Origin: Nocardia vulneris
GTDB lineage: Bacteria; Actinomycetota; Actinomycetes; Mycobacteriales; Mycobacteriaceae
NCBI RefSeq assembly: GCF_001613425.1
Contig: NZ_BDCI01000004.1
Span: 434,001-498,000 of the forward strand
Length of the DNA: 64,000 nucleotides
Reading direction: 5' to 3'
In this document: positions 56,306 through 64,000 of the stretch, in pieces
How positions within the stretch are numbered: position 1 is the first letter of the stretch
Layout: each line of letters starts with the position of its first letter
Notes under the pieces: generated by a model
Told to the model about the DNA's origin: nothing
Seen by the model: the letters and a program-made list of their open reading frames with translations, nothing else
The model's database searches: none
Program-made: the position numbers and the translations under genes

Positions 56306-58047
56306 CGGGCCAGTGACCTGAGGAAACGACCCGTGCGCTCGGCACCGAGGACAGGCGCGGCCGTGCCGTCGCCGAAGACGTACTCGCCGCCGATGAAGAC
56401 GGCCGAGACCGCGCCGTCATTGCGATTCACCATGCGGGACAGGTTGTCATACTGCGCGACCGGGCTTTCCGCGTACTCGTCCAGCGTGGCGTCCAGGTGC
56501 GCCGGGTCGATCACCACCAGGTCGGCGCGATCACCCTCGCGCAGGTGGCCCGCGTCGATGCCGTACCAGTCCGCGAGTTCACCGGTCATCCGGTACACCG
56601 CGTGCTCGAGCGACAGGAACGGTCGGCCCGCCTGCTCCGCCTCGTGCACCCGGCGCAGGAAGCGCAGCCCGAAGTTGTAGAACGCCATGTTCCGCAGGTG
56701 CGCGCCCGCATCCGAGAAGCCCAGCTGCACACCGGGATCCGCGCCCAGCTTGGCGAGGAACTCCGGCCGGTGATTGGAAATGGTGGTCCGCCAGCGCACT
56801 TTGGTGCCGTGCTCGAGCACCAGGTCGAGGAACGCGTCGACAGGGTGCAGGCCACCGCGCTCGACCCCCACCTGCCCGAAGGTCTTGCCGATCACCGAAT
56901 CGTCCGGGCAGGCGACGATTTCGGCGTCGAAGAAGTCGCGATGCCACACCCGCATGCCGAATTTCGCGTCGTAGTCCTTACGGAACTGCCGCCGATAGGT
57001 CTCGTCCTGCAGCAGCGCGTTGCGCTCGACCTGATCGGCGAGGTGCAATGCCGCTGCGCCGGAACCGAATTCCTCGAAGATCACCAGATCGATGCCGTCG
57101 GCATAGACCTCGAACGGCACCGGCAGGTGCTGCCAGCGGAAATCGCCGCCCAGCGCGTTCAACGCGCGCGCGAGCGGTCCCATGATGTGCACCAGGGCCG
57201 GGTTCGCCTTGATGTCCGCGGCCGAGAGCAGCGTGGTCTTCAACTGCTTACGGAAAATACCCAAGGTGCTCAGTGTCATCGCGGCGATGCTGCGCACCGA
57301 GGCGATATCGGGGCCCGCCTGCAGGATTCGCCCGCGCTTGCGCAGAATCGCGTTGAGCCGACGGCGTTCTCGCGCCTTGGCATAGGTCGAGGGCAGCGTC
57401 CGGGACCGGCAGGTGTCACCGTCGAGCTTGTCGAACAGCAATTGCTGGGCCGACATTCCGACGAACCCGGCATCGAGCGCTTCGGTCAAGGCCGCTTCCA
57501 TCGCGGCGAGTTCGGCCTCGGTCGGGCGCACGTCATCGCGGGTGGCCCGGTCCAGCCCCAGCAATGCGGTGCGGATATCGGAATGTCCCAGCATCGCGGC
57601 GATATTCGGCCCGAGCGGCAGCTCCTCCAGCGCGGCGATGTATTCGCGCGCCGAGCGCCAGGTCTTGGTCTGCTCGACCGCCTCGATGACGTGCCGGCGC
57701 GGGATGGCCTCGACGCGGCCGAACAGGTCGCCCGCGTCGGTGGCGCCGACGTGCACGGTGGACAGCGAGCACGACCCGAGCAGCACCGTGGTGATGCCGT
57801 GGCGCACCGACTCCGACAGGGCGGGCGTCTTCAGCACCTCGACGTCGTAGTGCGTGTGGATGTCGATCATCCCGGGCACCACCCACTTGCCCGCGGCGTC
57901 GAGGACCCGCGCGCAGCCGGTCTCGTCGAGCGGGTCGGCCGAGACGGTGACCACGCGGTCGCCGCGGAGTCCGAGATGGCGCAGAGCGGAGGCGGAGCCT
58001 GCCCCGTCGAACCAGCGGCCGCCCTTGATGATGGTGTCGTAGCTCAC
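56302..58047 (-). CDS. N-acyl-D-amino-acid deacylase family amidohydrolase
   Basis: A 581-residue metal-dependent hydrolase. The N-terminal beta domain (YDTIIKGGRWFDGAGS) leads into the barrel with metal ligands DIHTHYDVEV, a His in LGHSDIR, and LGFSDAGAHLRNM with the catalytic Asp. The end (RVTGELADWYG-like MTGELADWYGID, then LREGDRADLVVIDP) is typical of the D-aminoacylase group. It should release an acid from N-acyl-D-amino acids or a related amide. GTG 58047 has little ribosome site and may be leaderless. It is the first gene of a two-gene operon with the TetR regulator and has a palindrome just upstream. Confidence 0.88.
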   Translation of the reverse strand: MSYDTIIKGGRWFDGAGSASALRHLGLRGDRVVTVSADPLDETGCARVLDAAGKWVVPGMIDIHTHYDVEVLKTPALSESVRHGITTVLLGSCSLSTVHVGATDAGDLFGRVEAIPRRHVIEAVEQTKTWRSAREYIAALEELPLGPNIAAMLGHSDIRTALLGLDRATRDDVRPTEAELAAMEAALTEALDAGFVGMSAQQLLFDKLDGDTCRSRTLPSTYAKARERRRLNAILRKRGRILQAGPDIASVRSIAAMTLSTLGIFRKQLKTTLLSAADIKANPALVHIMGPLARALNALGGDFRWQHLPVPFEVYADGIDLVIFEEFGSGAAALHLADQVERNALLQDETYRRQFRKDYDAKFGMRVWHRDFFDAEIVACPDDSVIGKTFGQVGVERGGLHPVDAFLDLVLEHGTKVRWRTTISNHRPEFLAKLGADPGVQLGFSDAGAHLRNMAFYNFGLRFLRRVHEAEQAGRPFLSLEHAVYRMTGELADWYGIDAGHLREGDRADLVVIDPAHLDATLDEYAESPVAQYDNLSRMVNRNDGAVSAVFIGGEYVFGDGTAAPVLGAERTGRFLRSLAR

Positions 58048-58059
58048 TCCAACATTGCA

Positions 58060-58070
58060 ACCGATCGGTC
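58060..58070. promoter_or_regulatory. ACCGATCGGT palindrome before the deacylase gene
   Basis: ACCGATCGGTC lies 13 bp upstream of the deacylase start, where a bound repressor would block transcription. It matches 11 of 12 bases of the GACCGATCGGTC site upstream of the PapA-like operon. Confidence 0.65.
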
Positions 58071-58185
58071 ACTAACTGTCAATGCCCGGACGCTCGGCGC
58101 TCCGGCGCGGGTGGTAGCGCGCAGGACGAACTCGGGACACACTTGATGCCGTGAATCGGATGGCATTCGACCCGGGCGGGTCGCG

Positions 58186-59610
58186 ATGACGGCCCTGGCG
58201 CGCGGGGAGAACCGGCCCGCGCCCGCCGACCGGATGACGGTCACCGTCGCCTGCGCCGCCGGGGTGGACGTGTCGGCGCTGTTGCTCGGCACGGACGGAC
58301 GGGTCCGTTCCGACGCCGACTTCGTGTTCTTCAACCAGCCGGTCGGTCCCGGCGTCACCTACCGGCACGGCAGCGGCCGCGGCGACATGGTGGACGTGCA
58401 GACCAGCGCCCTGCCGGCCGATGTGGACAAGGTCGTCGTCACCGCGAGCCTGGACGGCAGCGGACCGGCCACCTTCGCGGGCGCGGGCACGCTGCTGTCC
58501 ACCATCGGATCCGATTCCGGGGCACTGACTTTCCCGCTGGACGGACTCACCACCGAGACGGCCGTGGTCTGCGTGGAGATCTATCGGCGCGGCGGCGCAT
58601 GGAAGGTGCGCGCGGTCGGCCAGGGCTACGACAACGGCTTGGCCGGTATCGCGACCGCGTTCGGCGTGAACATCGATGACGAGCCCGCGCCGCCACCGAG
58701 TCCGCCCGCCGCCGCGCCCGGTTACGGACAGGCACCGCCCGCGACGCCACCGCAGTATGCCGCACCGCCCCGATATTCCGCGCCGCCCCAGCAACCGGCC
58801 GCACCCCAGTACCCCGCGGCGCCCGCCTACCCGCCGCCCGCCGCGCCCGCACCTCAGCAAGGAGCACTGCCGATGCAGAGCGATCTGTTCGACCCCAGCC
58901 ACGCCGAAGTCAACGGCGTCGGTATCCAGAAGCAGGGCAGCAAGATGATCAAGGTCGCCGTCAACGGCGAGGTCATGGCGCGGGCCGGCTCGATGGTCGC
59001 CTACCAGGGCGACATGCAGTTCAAGGCGCTCGGCTCGGGCGGCATCGGCCGCGCCATCCAGCAGCGCCTCACCGGTGAGGGCGTGCCGCTGATGAACGTG
59101 TCCGGCCGGGGCGATCTGTTCCTCGCCGACAGCGCCGCCGACGTGCACCTCATCGATCTCGACGGCTCCGACGGGCTCACCATCAACGGCTCCAACGTGC
59201 TCGCGTTCGATACCTCGCTGTCCTACAACATCCAGCGGGTGCAGGGCGCGGCCGGCGTCGCCAGCAACGCGGGCCTGTTCAACTGTGTCTTCACCGGCCG
59301 CGGCCGGATCGCCATCACCACGCACGGCTCGCCGGTGGTGCTCAATGTCGATCAGCCGACCTACGCCGATCCGCAGGCCGCGGTCGCCTGGTCGTCGAGC
59401 TTGCAGACCGGGATCAAGCGCAACGACTCGTTCGGTCTCGGCAGGTTGATCGGCCGCAGCACCGGCGAGGGTTTGACGCTGTCGTTCTCGGGCCGCGGCT
59501 TCGTCATCGTGCAGCCCTCGGAATTGCCGCCGGGCGGCCTGCTCGGCGGGACCGGCGGCGGCCAGCAGGCCGGGCAGAGCGGCGGCGCATTGGGGGGATT
59601 GTTCGGCTAA
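58186..59610 (+). CDS. TerD-AIM24 fusion protein
   Basis: A 474-residue two-domain protein. Residues 15-170 are a TerD domain (SALLLGTDGRVRSDADFVFF, then EIYRRGGAWKVRAVGQGYDN and GLAGIATAFGVNIDD). A Pro-rich linker (about 165-225) leads to an AIM24/TIGR00266 domain (230-474): MQSDLFDPSHAEVNGVGIQK, GEVMARAGSMVAYQG, then GRIAITTHGSPVVLNVDQP and SSSLQTGIKRN. AIM24 domains form beta-sandwiches of unknown function. The fusion links the two protein families directly. ATG 58186 has a weak ribosome site. It is unlinked to other ter genes here. Confidence 0.88.
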   Translation: MTALARGENRPAPADRMTVTVACAAGVDVSALLLGTDGRVRSDADFVFFNQPVGPGVTYRHGSGRGDMVDVQTSALPADVDKVVVTASLDGSGPATFAGAGTLLSTIGSDSGALTFPLDGLTTETAVVCVEIYRRGGAWKVRAVGQGYDNGLAGIATAFGVNIDDEPAPPPSPPAAAPGYGQAPPATPPQYAAPPRYSAPPQQPAAPQYPAAPAYPPPAAPAPQQGALPMQSDLFDPSHAEVNGVGIQKQGSKMIKVAVNGEVMARAGSMVAYQGDMQFKALGSGGIGRAIQQRLTGEGVPLMNVSGRGDLFLADSAADVHLIDLDGSDGLTINGSNVLAFDTSLSYNIQRVQGAAGVASNAGLFNCVFTGRGRIAITTHGSPVVLNVDQPTYADPQAAVAWSSSLQTGIKRNDSFGLGRLIGRSTGEGLTLSFSGRGFVIVQPSELPPGGLLGGTGGGQQAGQSGGALGGLFG

Positions 59611-59778
59611 TAGCGGGATAGTTCGGCTAACAATTCGCGCGCCGCGATTGACCACGTGCGCACCGTCCGCGATGATCTCAGCACCTCGGATTTCTGGAGC
59701 TTTTGCGACGAGGTACTCCTATCACCCTGGCATTCGGCACGCAGTGTGGCGGCAAGGCGAAGAGAGGTCGGAAATTTG

Positions 59779-60297
59779 ATGAGCAGTAAGCGTTTTCGGA
59801 ATTGGGCGGTCAGATCCGTGGCGGTGGCCGGGGTCGTGGCGGCCGGATTCGCCATGACGGCCACCGCGCAGGCCGAACCGCTATGGCCCGGCGGCCCCGA
59901 TATCGGCACTCCGGCGATCATCCAGCCACCGCCGCCCCCGCCGGTCTACGCGCCGTGCACCGCGCCGAAGACCCGCGCGTGCATGCGGCTGTCCACCAAG
60001 GAAGTCTGGCTGATGGAGGACGGCAAGACCATCTACGGTCCCAAGCCGATCGAGATCGGCAGGCCGGGCTACGAATCGCACGTCGGCATCTTCGACGTCG
60101 ATTTCAAGCGGGAACACTTCTGGAGCACGATGCACAATGCTCCGATGGAATTCGCCGTCTTCTTCGACGGTGACATCGCCACCCACATCGGCCCGCTCGA
60201 TTCGATGTCCCACGGCTGTATCCGAATGAACCCCGACGCCGCCGAGGCGACGTACCGCCACCTCGAGCCGGGCGACATCGTCCAGGTCGTGGAATAA
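59779..60297 (+). CDS. Secreted L,D-transpeptidase (YkuD domain)
   Basis: A 172-residue exported enzyme. Signal peptide RSVAVAGVVAAGFAMTATAQA, then a Pro-rich spacer and a YkuD domain with catalytic C147 in MSHGCIRMNP. It should make 3-3 cross-links in peptidoglycan, as Ldt enzymes of mycolata do, though the short form has no extra domain. A Cys pair (PCTAPKTRACMRL) lies at the domain start. ATG 59779 is used because the upstream frame from 59656 lacks a signal-like start; GGAA is about five bases before. A strong terminator follows the gene. Confidence 0.88.
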   Translation: MSSKRFRNWAVRSVAVAGVVAAGFAMTATAQAEPLWPGGPDIGTPAIIQPPPPPPVYAPCTAPKTRACMRLSTKEVWLMEDGKTIYGPKPIEIGRPGYESHVGIFDVDFKREHFWSTMHNAPMEFAVFFDGDIATHIGPLDSMSHGCIRMNPDAAEATYRHLEPGDIVQVVE

Positions 60298-60321
60298 CCA
60301 CCCAGCACCATTCATGACCCG

Positions 60322-60352
60322 AAACGGGATGTCCAGCACGGACATCCCGTTT
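60322..60352 (+). terminator. Perfect 13-bp intrinsic terminator after the L,D-transpeptidase
   Basis: AAACGGGATGTCC (60322-60334) pairs with GGACATCCCGTTT (60340-60352) around a 5-base loop and is followed by TCTTTCCC. It ends transcription of the transpeptidase gene. Confidence 0.88.
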
Positions 60353-60402
60353 TCTTTCCCCCGGCCAACCGGCCCCGGCCCATTCGAGGAAGCGAGTCGA
60401 AC

Positions 60403-60774
60403 GTGCGCATAGCAGCGGAGATCCTGGTCGGGCTGGTCGCGGCCCTGCACGTCTACATCCTGGTGATGGAAATGTTCCTGTGGACCACGCCGCGGGTGCG
60501 GGCGGCGTTCGGCAGTTCCGCCGAATTCGCCGAGCAGACAAAGGTGCTCGCGGCGAACCAGGGCCTGTACAACGGTTTTCTCGCCGCGGGTCTGATCTGG
60601 GGATTGCTCGCCGCCGATCCGGTCGGGCATGCGGCGATGATCTTCTTCACCGCCTGCGTGGTCGTCGCGGGAATCTACGGCGCGGCCACCGCGAGTCGCC
60701 GAATTCTGCTGGTACAGGCGTTGCCGGGCGCGATCGCGCTCGTCGCCGTGCTCGTCGCGGGCAGCAACGGGTAG
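60403..60774 (+). CDS. Small DUF1304-type membrane protein
   Basis: A 123-residue protein with four predicted helices: ILVGLVAALHVYILVMEMF, then LYNGFLAAGLIWGLLAA, AAMIFFTACVVVAGIYG and LVQALPGAIALVAVLVAG. The motif FLWTTPRVRAAFG and the later NQGLYNGFLA are typical of DUF1304 proteins, whose function is unknown. GTG 60403 follows GAGGAA about nine bases upstream. It stands alone between the terminator and the convergent GH1 gene. Confidence 0.85.
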   Translation: MRIAAEILVGLVAALHVYILVMEMFLWTTPRVRAAFGSSAEFAEQTKVLAANQGLYNGFLAAGLIWGLLAADPVGHAAMIFFTACVVVAGIYGAATASRRILLVQALPGAIALVAVLVAGSNG

Positions 60775-60780
60775 TCGGCG

Positions 60781-62112
60781 CTACGGCACCGGCCCGGGGT
60801 CGGTGCAGCCGTTGTACCAGTCGACGACGTGACAGGGGGCGGGCTCACGGGTCGGTTGGTAGTCGGCGGGGACGCCGCCGTCGCCGATGATCGCGGTGTA
60901 GGTGGCGACGGCGTCCGTCGGCTTGCGGGCCAGGCCGGGGTCGGCCGCGACATCCACCTGGTAGAGCCCGAACCGTGGTGTGTAGCTACCCCATTCGTAA
61001 TTGTCGGTGATGCTCCAGTAGTTGTAGCCGATCAAATTCATGCCGTCGGCCTTGGCCCGCTGTAGCCAGTAGATGGTGTCGCGCAGATGGTCGCTGCGGG
61101 TGTAGCCATCCAGACGAGGCGTGCCGTCCTCGGTGGGCATGCCGTTCTCCACGACGTAGAGCGGCTTCCCGGGGAACAGACGCGAATACCGTTGCAGCGC
61201 ATAGTAGATGCCCTCGGTGCGCAACGGGAGCTGCCACATGCCGATGGACTGCGCGTCCGCGATCGCCCGGGCCGGCGCGGACACGCTGGACGGGGCGGCG
61301 CCGCGCGCGAAGTAGTAGTCGACGCCCACGTAATCGAGCCGGTCCCGCATCTTTTCGATGATCTGGCCGTTGGCCTGCTCGTCCTCGCCCGCGACATAGC
61401 CGAAGTTGCTGGTGACCTTCGCAGTACGACGCTTCTGGTGGATGTAGTCGTAGATCGCGTTGTGCGCCTCGACGACCCGGTCCTCCATCACCCGCTGGTC
61501 GGTCTCGTTCTTGTGCACCTCGTGCATGATGTAGGCGACCGGCTCGTTGATGGTGACCCACAGGGGATCTCGCCGGTCGTACCGGTCGACCACCTTCTTC
61601 ATGTTGGCCAGCCAGTGTTCGACCATGCCGTCGGAGTCCCAGCCGCCCTCGTCGAAAGCCCAGCCCGGATACACCCAGTGATCGAGGGTGATCATCGGCC
61701 GCATGCCCGCCGCGACGATCTTGGCGACCACCTTGTCGTAGAACGCGAAACCGTCGGCGTCCCACTGGTCCGGGCCGCTCGGTTGCAGCCGCGCCCACTC
61801 GATACCGATGCGGAACACCTTGACGCCGAGCGATTTCGCGAGATCGATGTCGGCGGCGTACCGGTCGAAGAAGTCGATCGAGTTCCCGTACGGATCCAGG
61901 CCCTCGTCGTCGATGTAGTTGGTCCAGTTGCTGTTCGGTACATGGCCTTCGGATTGAAAGCCGGACGCGGCAACGCCCCACAGGAAATCCGGTCCGAGCG
62001 CGGGTACGCCTGCCGCGGGCCCCGGCGGAACGGCCACCGCCACGCCGGGCACCAGCAGCGCCACCAGCGAGGCCGCGACCGCGCTCGCTGCCCGCCGAGT
62101 CCAAGTACGCAT
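60781..62112 (-). CDS. Secreted GH1-family beta-glycosidase
   Basis: A 443-residue exported glycosidase. Signal peptide RRAASAVAASLVALLVPGVA. The GH1 barrel shows the start LGPDFLWGVAASGFQSEG, the acid/base Glu in WVTINEPVAY and the nucleophile Glu in YVVENGMP, with WSITDNYEWGSYTPRFGLY near the end. It should act on beta-glucosides or related beta-glycosides outside the cell. Start is ATG 62112; there is no clear ribosome site. It is probably a single gene. Confidence 0.92.
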   Translation of the reverse strand: MRTWTRRAASAVAASLVALLVPGVAVAVPPGPAAGVPALGPDFLWGVAASGFQSEGHVPNSNWTNYIDDEGLDPYGNSIDFFDRYAADIDLAKSLGVKVFRIGIEWARLQPSGPDQWDADGFAFYDKVVAKIVAAGMRPMITLDHWVYPGWAFDEGGWDSDGMVEHWLANMKKVVDRYDRRDPLWVTINEPVAYIMHEVHKNETDQRVMEDRVVEAHNAIYDYIHQKRRTAKVTSNFGYVAGEDEQANGQIIEKMRDRLDYVGVDYYFARGAAPSSVSAPARAIADAQSIGMWQLPLRTEGIYYALQRYSRLFPGKPLYVVENGMPTEDGTPRLDGYTRSDHLRDTIYWLQRAKADGMNLIGYNYWSITDNYEWGSYTPRFGLYQVDVAADPGLARKPTDAVATYTAIIGDGGVPADYQPTREPAPCHVVDWYNGCTDPGPVP

Positions 62113-62194
62113 AAACCGTGAATATAACCGGGAAATAGCTGAACTCGCCGTAAGTGCGCTTCGCACGGCGAGTTCGCCCACCCGCGTGGAGCGG

Positions 62195-62716
62195 CTAGCT
62201 GCGATCGATGCGGGCGATCGACACGAGGTGCGGGGCACCGTATGCGCCGTTGCTGGCCGCCGCCGCGGCTTCCTCGGCGGCCGCGGCCAGATCGGCGACC
62301 GCCACATCGTCCGGGGCGAAGGCGGCCGCCTTCGCCGCCTCGAGCGCCCGCGCGGCCGCCAGTTGCACCCTGGTCACGGCCTCGGCGGCGGCCACCGCGT
62401 AGCAGCTGACCTTCAGAGCATGGTTCGCCGTGACGTAGGCATGCCAGGCGGCGTCCCGGGCACTGGTCGCCGTGGCCACCGCACGCGCGGCGCCGTGCGC
62501 GGACCCGACGTGCTCGAGCACCTTTTCCCGGTTCACCGCCCGCCCGCTCGCGGCGCCGGCCCGGTTCGCCGCGCTGTCCGCCCTGGCCTTCGCCTGCGCG
62601 AGCAGGTCACGGGTGATGTCCGGCTCGAGCAGCGCGGTCGCGCCGGCACCGCCGGAAAGCAATGGAATGACCTTGCCTACCAACGGGACCCGCCCTGCGC
62701 CGGTGCCACGGACCAC
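62195..62716 (-). CDS. Ala-rich helical protein, function unknown (start uncertain)
   Basis: The frame encodes about 173 residues after GTG 62716. The sequence is very rich in Ala (AAAEAVTRVQLAAARALEAAKAAAF-type runs) and predicted to be a long helical bundle, with no recognised domain. A strong AGGAGG at 62732-62737 sits seven bases before ATG 62724, which opens a different frame ending at 62677, so the true start of this gene is unclear. A real protein is likely from codon bias (strong third-position GC) but not certain. No neighbours help. Confidence 0.5.
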   Translation of the reverse strand: MVRGTGAGRVPLVGKVIPLLSGGAGATALLEPDITRDLLAQAKARADSAANRAGAASGRAVNREKVLEHVGSAHGAARAVATATSARDAAWHAYVTANHALKVSCYAVAAAEAVTRVQLAAARALEAAKAAAFAPDDVAVADLAAAAEEAAAAASNGAYGAPHLVSIARIDRS

Positions 62717-62724
62717 TGCGTCAT
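62677..62724 (-). CDS. Possible 15-residue leader peptide upstream of the Ala-rich gene
   Basis: ATG 62724 with AGGAGG (62732-62737) seven bases upstream opens a frame encoding MTQWSVAPAQGGSRW and ending in TAG at 62677. It overlaps the beginning of the larger frame by about 40 bp. It has the best ribosome site in the area, so either it is a translated leader (attenuation or coupling) or it marks a frameshift that has detached the larger gene from its start. Confidence 0.35.
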   Translation of the reverse strand: MTQWSVAPAQGGSRW

Positions 62725-62807
62725 CAACGAACCTCCTCGGTCGACAGTCGGACGCCGGTCCGGGATGGCCACCACCGCCACCCCGGACCAGCCGCAAGGG
62801 AAACAAC

Positions 62808-62900
62808 GTGAAAAAGGGATATTCCGTCTTGAATGTGACGGAAACATATCGATGTCATTTGCCGAACGCGAACAACATGAAGGACCGGAAGAAAGGCTAG
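62808..62900 (+). CDS. Possible 30-residue small ORF
   Basis: GTG 62808, with AAGGGA six bases upstream, begins KKGYSVLNVTETYRCHLPN and ends with a TAG at 62900. The stretch is AT-rich in comparison with its neighbours and has no recognised domain. A chance frame is quite possible; it is listed because it has a good ribosome site. Confidence 0.25.
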   Translation: MKKGYSVLNVTETYRCHLPNANNMKDRKKG

Positions 62901-63709
62901 CGCACCAGTCCCACTCGGGACAAAACGCCTGAGCCGACGCGCCGGACGCGCCGCACGAACCGAGCGTCACGGACCACATCGACCGACGTCAGCCGCCCGG
63001 TGATCGCCTGAAATTCTTTCCATCCGAACGTAGTTGGGCTACGAAGACCCCGTGTGCCGCATCGACTCGGTCCGCGGCCCTGGCAGGTTCACAGACGCTC
63101 CGACCCAAGAGCCGACCGCCGTTTGCGAAACACGAGTAATCGCCCTATTGTTGCGAATTCGATACACAGCACCGGCCCGGACCGAGCGGGCATTCGAGCC
63201 CGCTGCCGGTTCGGCCAGAAAGAATTTCGCAGGAAATAGCCCTGCGTCAGATAAATCACCGGCATACGCGAGAGTGGCGCGGCAAATGTCCACCATCGAA
63301 TACACACCAATGAGGCCCGGGGATTACCCGGGCCTCATCGGACTGTGTACAGCGATAGTGAGCCGCAGGGGCGACCACGACTCACTCTGCGGAGCTGTCC
63401 CGAACTGCGTGGGACCAGACCAGATTACCCACATTTTCGAGGTTATGGGGCGATTCCGGATGGAATGATCCCCTGACCCCGCATATGCGGGAAAACGCAC
63501 TATTGCATTCGGAATACACCCCGCATTGTGGTATGAACCCACGGTCGAAATATCCCATCGACCAATACTGGACACTTGTGTAATTCATATATCCGCTGGT
63601 CTCCACAGATTTCCGGGTCCCGGCAGGTCGGTGGGCGACGCGACCTGCGGCGTGTCGACAAGTGCGACGCGCTCGGCGCTGGATAATTCCTCTGGTGGCA
63701 GACGTGCCG
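62901..63709. other. Gene-poor 809-bp region before the partial glycosidase gene
   Basis: No frame here has the length, bias and start signal of a real gene. Base composition is more AT-rich than in the flanking genes. The single structured element I see is the hairpin at 63310-63338. The rest probably contains the promoter of the gene at 63710. Confidence 0.5.
63310..63338. terminator. Perfect 12-bp hairpin in the gene-poor region
   Basis: ATGAGGCCCGGG (63310-63321) and CCCGGGCCTCAT (63327-63338) enclose GATTA. Weaker flanks TACACA (63301-63306) and TGTGTA (63344-63349) can extend the stem. There is no U-tract. It could be a terminator or the core of a structured RNA. Confidence 0.5.
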
Positions 63710-64000
63710 ATGAGTCGCAGATCCGCGCTGGCCCTGGCGGCGGCCGTGCCGATCGGCCTGTACGCGCCGCATCGGGCCGCGGCGGCCGGACCGATCGTGC
63801 GGTACACGATGACCGCTTTCACCGATGCGAGCGAATCCGATTTGTATGTCTACGAATCCGCCGACGCGCTGCACTTCGAACTGCTGCGCGGGCCCGCCTA
63901 TCGACCACCCACCGGGCTCCTGCGCGACCCGTCCGTCTTCCGGCATGTCGACCGCGCCTACTACCTCGCCTACACCACCGCGTGGGAGGGCCAGACCATC
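63710..64000 (+). CDS. Secreted glycosidase-like protein, GH43-type (3' end outside window)
   Basis: ATG 63710 opens a frame that stays open for 97 codons to the window edge. It begins MSRRSALALAAAVPIGL, a signal peptide with a twin-Arg at residues 3-4 that suggests Tat export. The following region, YTMTAFTDASESDLYVYESA and RDPSVFRHVDRAYYLAY, resembles the first blade of a five-bladed propeller glycosidase of GH43 type, where the Asp in DPSVF is the catalytic-base region. The family call is made on these blocks only. Codon bias supports a real gene. Confidence 0.6.
   Translation, partial: MSRRSALALAAAVPIGLYAPHRAAAAGPIVRYTMTAFTDASESDLYVYESADALHFELLRGPAYRPPTGLLRDPSVFRHVDRAYYLAYTTAWEGQTI

Overview
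The window is high-GC actinobacterial DNA. The best guess is Nocardia or a close mycolic-acid-containing relative: there is a secreted mycolyltransferase-like esterase (24390-25421), an MMPL transporter, an ECF41/SigJ sigma factor, a PapA-like acyltransferase and many secreted cell-wall enzymes. I saw no rRNA, tRNA, CRISPR array or prophage. Two genes run off the edges: an IS701-like gene on the left and a glycosidase-like gene on the right.

Layout. (1) 1-10.2 kb is a compact accessory locus that looks like a biosynthetic cluster. A plus-strand operon encodes IPP isomerase, an isonitrile synthase (PvcA/IsnA family), an Fe(II)/2-oxoglutarate oxygenase (PvcB/IsnB family), a UbiA-type membrane prenyltransferase and a cytochrome P450. 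An MFS exporter and an ATPase-LuxR regulator are divergent, and next to them is an IS701-like protein whose first catalytic Asp region is lost. Very similar DNA elements lie upstream of both the IS701-like gene and the biosynthetic operon. The inferred product is a prenylated, oxidised isonitrile, and this is the most novel system in the window. (2) 10.2-16.3 kb holds an ECF41 sigma factor with a divergent MMPL transporter, then an S9 peptidase divergent from a MerR regulator. (3) 16.9-25.4 kb holds a 2271-residue NRPS (A remnant-A-T-C-A-T-reductase) with a 31-bp dyad upstream, then the mycolyltransferase. (4) 25.5-32 kb holds a UvrA paralog, a VOC protein with an AraC regulator, and a metalloprotease/GH20 operon. 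(5) 32-48.9 kb is a mixed region: lytic transglycosylase, YfhO-like protein, K+/H+ antiporter pair, TetR/hydrolase pair, M3 peptidase, GNAT, trypsin-like protease, nitrilase, TerD, NlpC/P60, Nudix and a G1 glutamic peptidase. (6) 49.2-64 kb holds a small transglycosylase, a second P450, TetR genes with matching palindromes, a PapA-like/enoyl-CoA hydratase pair, an N-acyl-D-amino-acid deacylase, a TerD-AIM24 fusion, an L,D-transpeptidase, a GH1 enzyme and an unresolved gene-poor end.

How the genes work together. In region 1, idi raises the DMAPP/IPP supply, the isn pair should make a vinyl or acrylate isonitrile from an aromatic amino acid, UbiA would add a prenyl group, the P450 would oxidise it and the MFS protein would export it. 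In regions 5 and 6 a TetR regulator, a deacylase, an acyltransferase and an enoyl-CoA hydratase appear to share one GACCGATCGGTC-type operator. Elsewhere the genes are mostly single transcription units for envelope maintenance.
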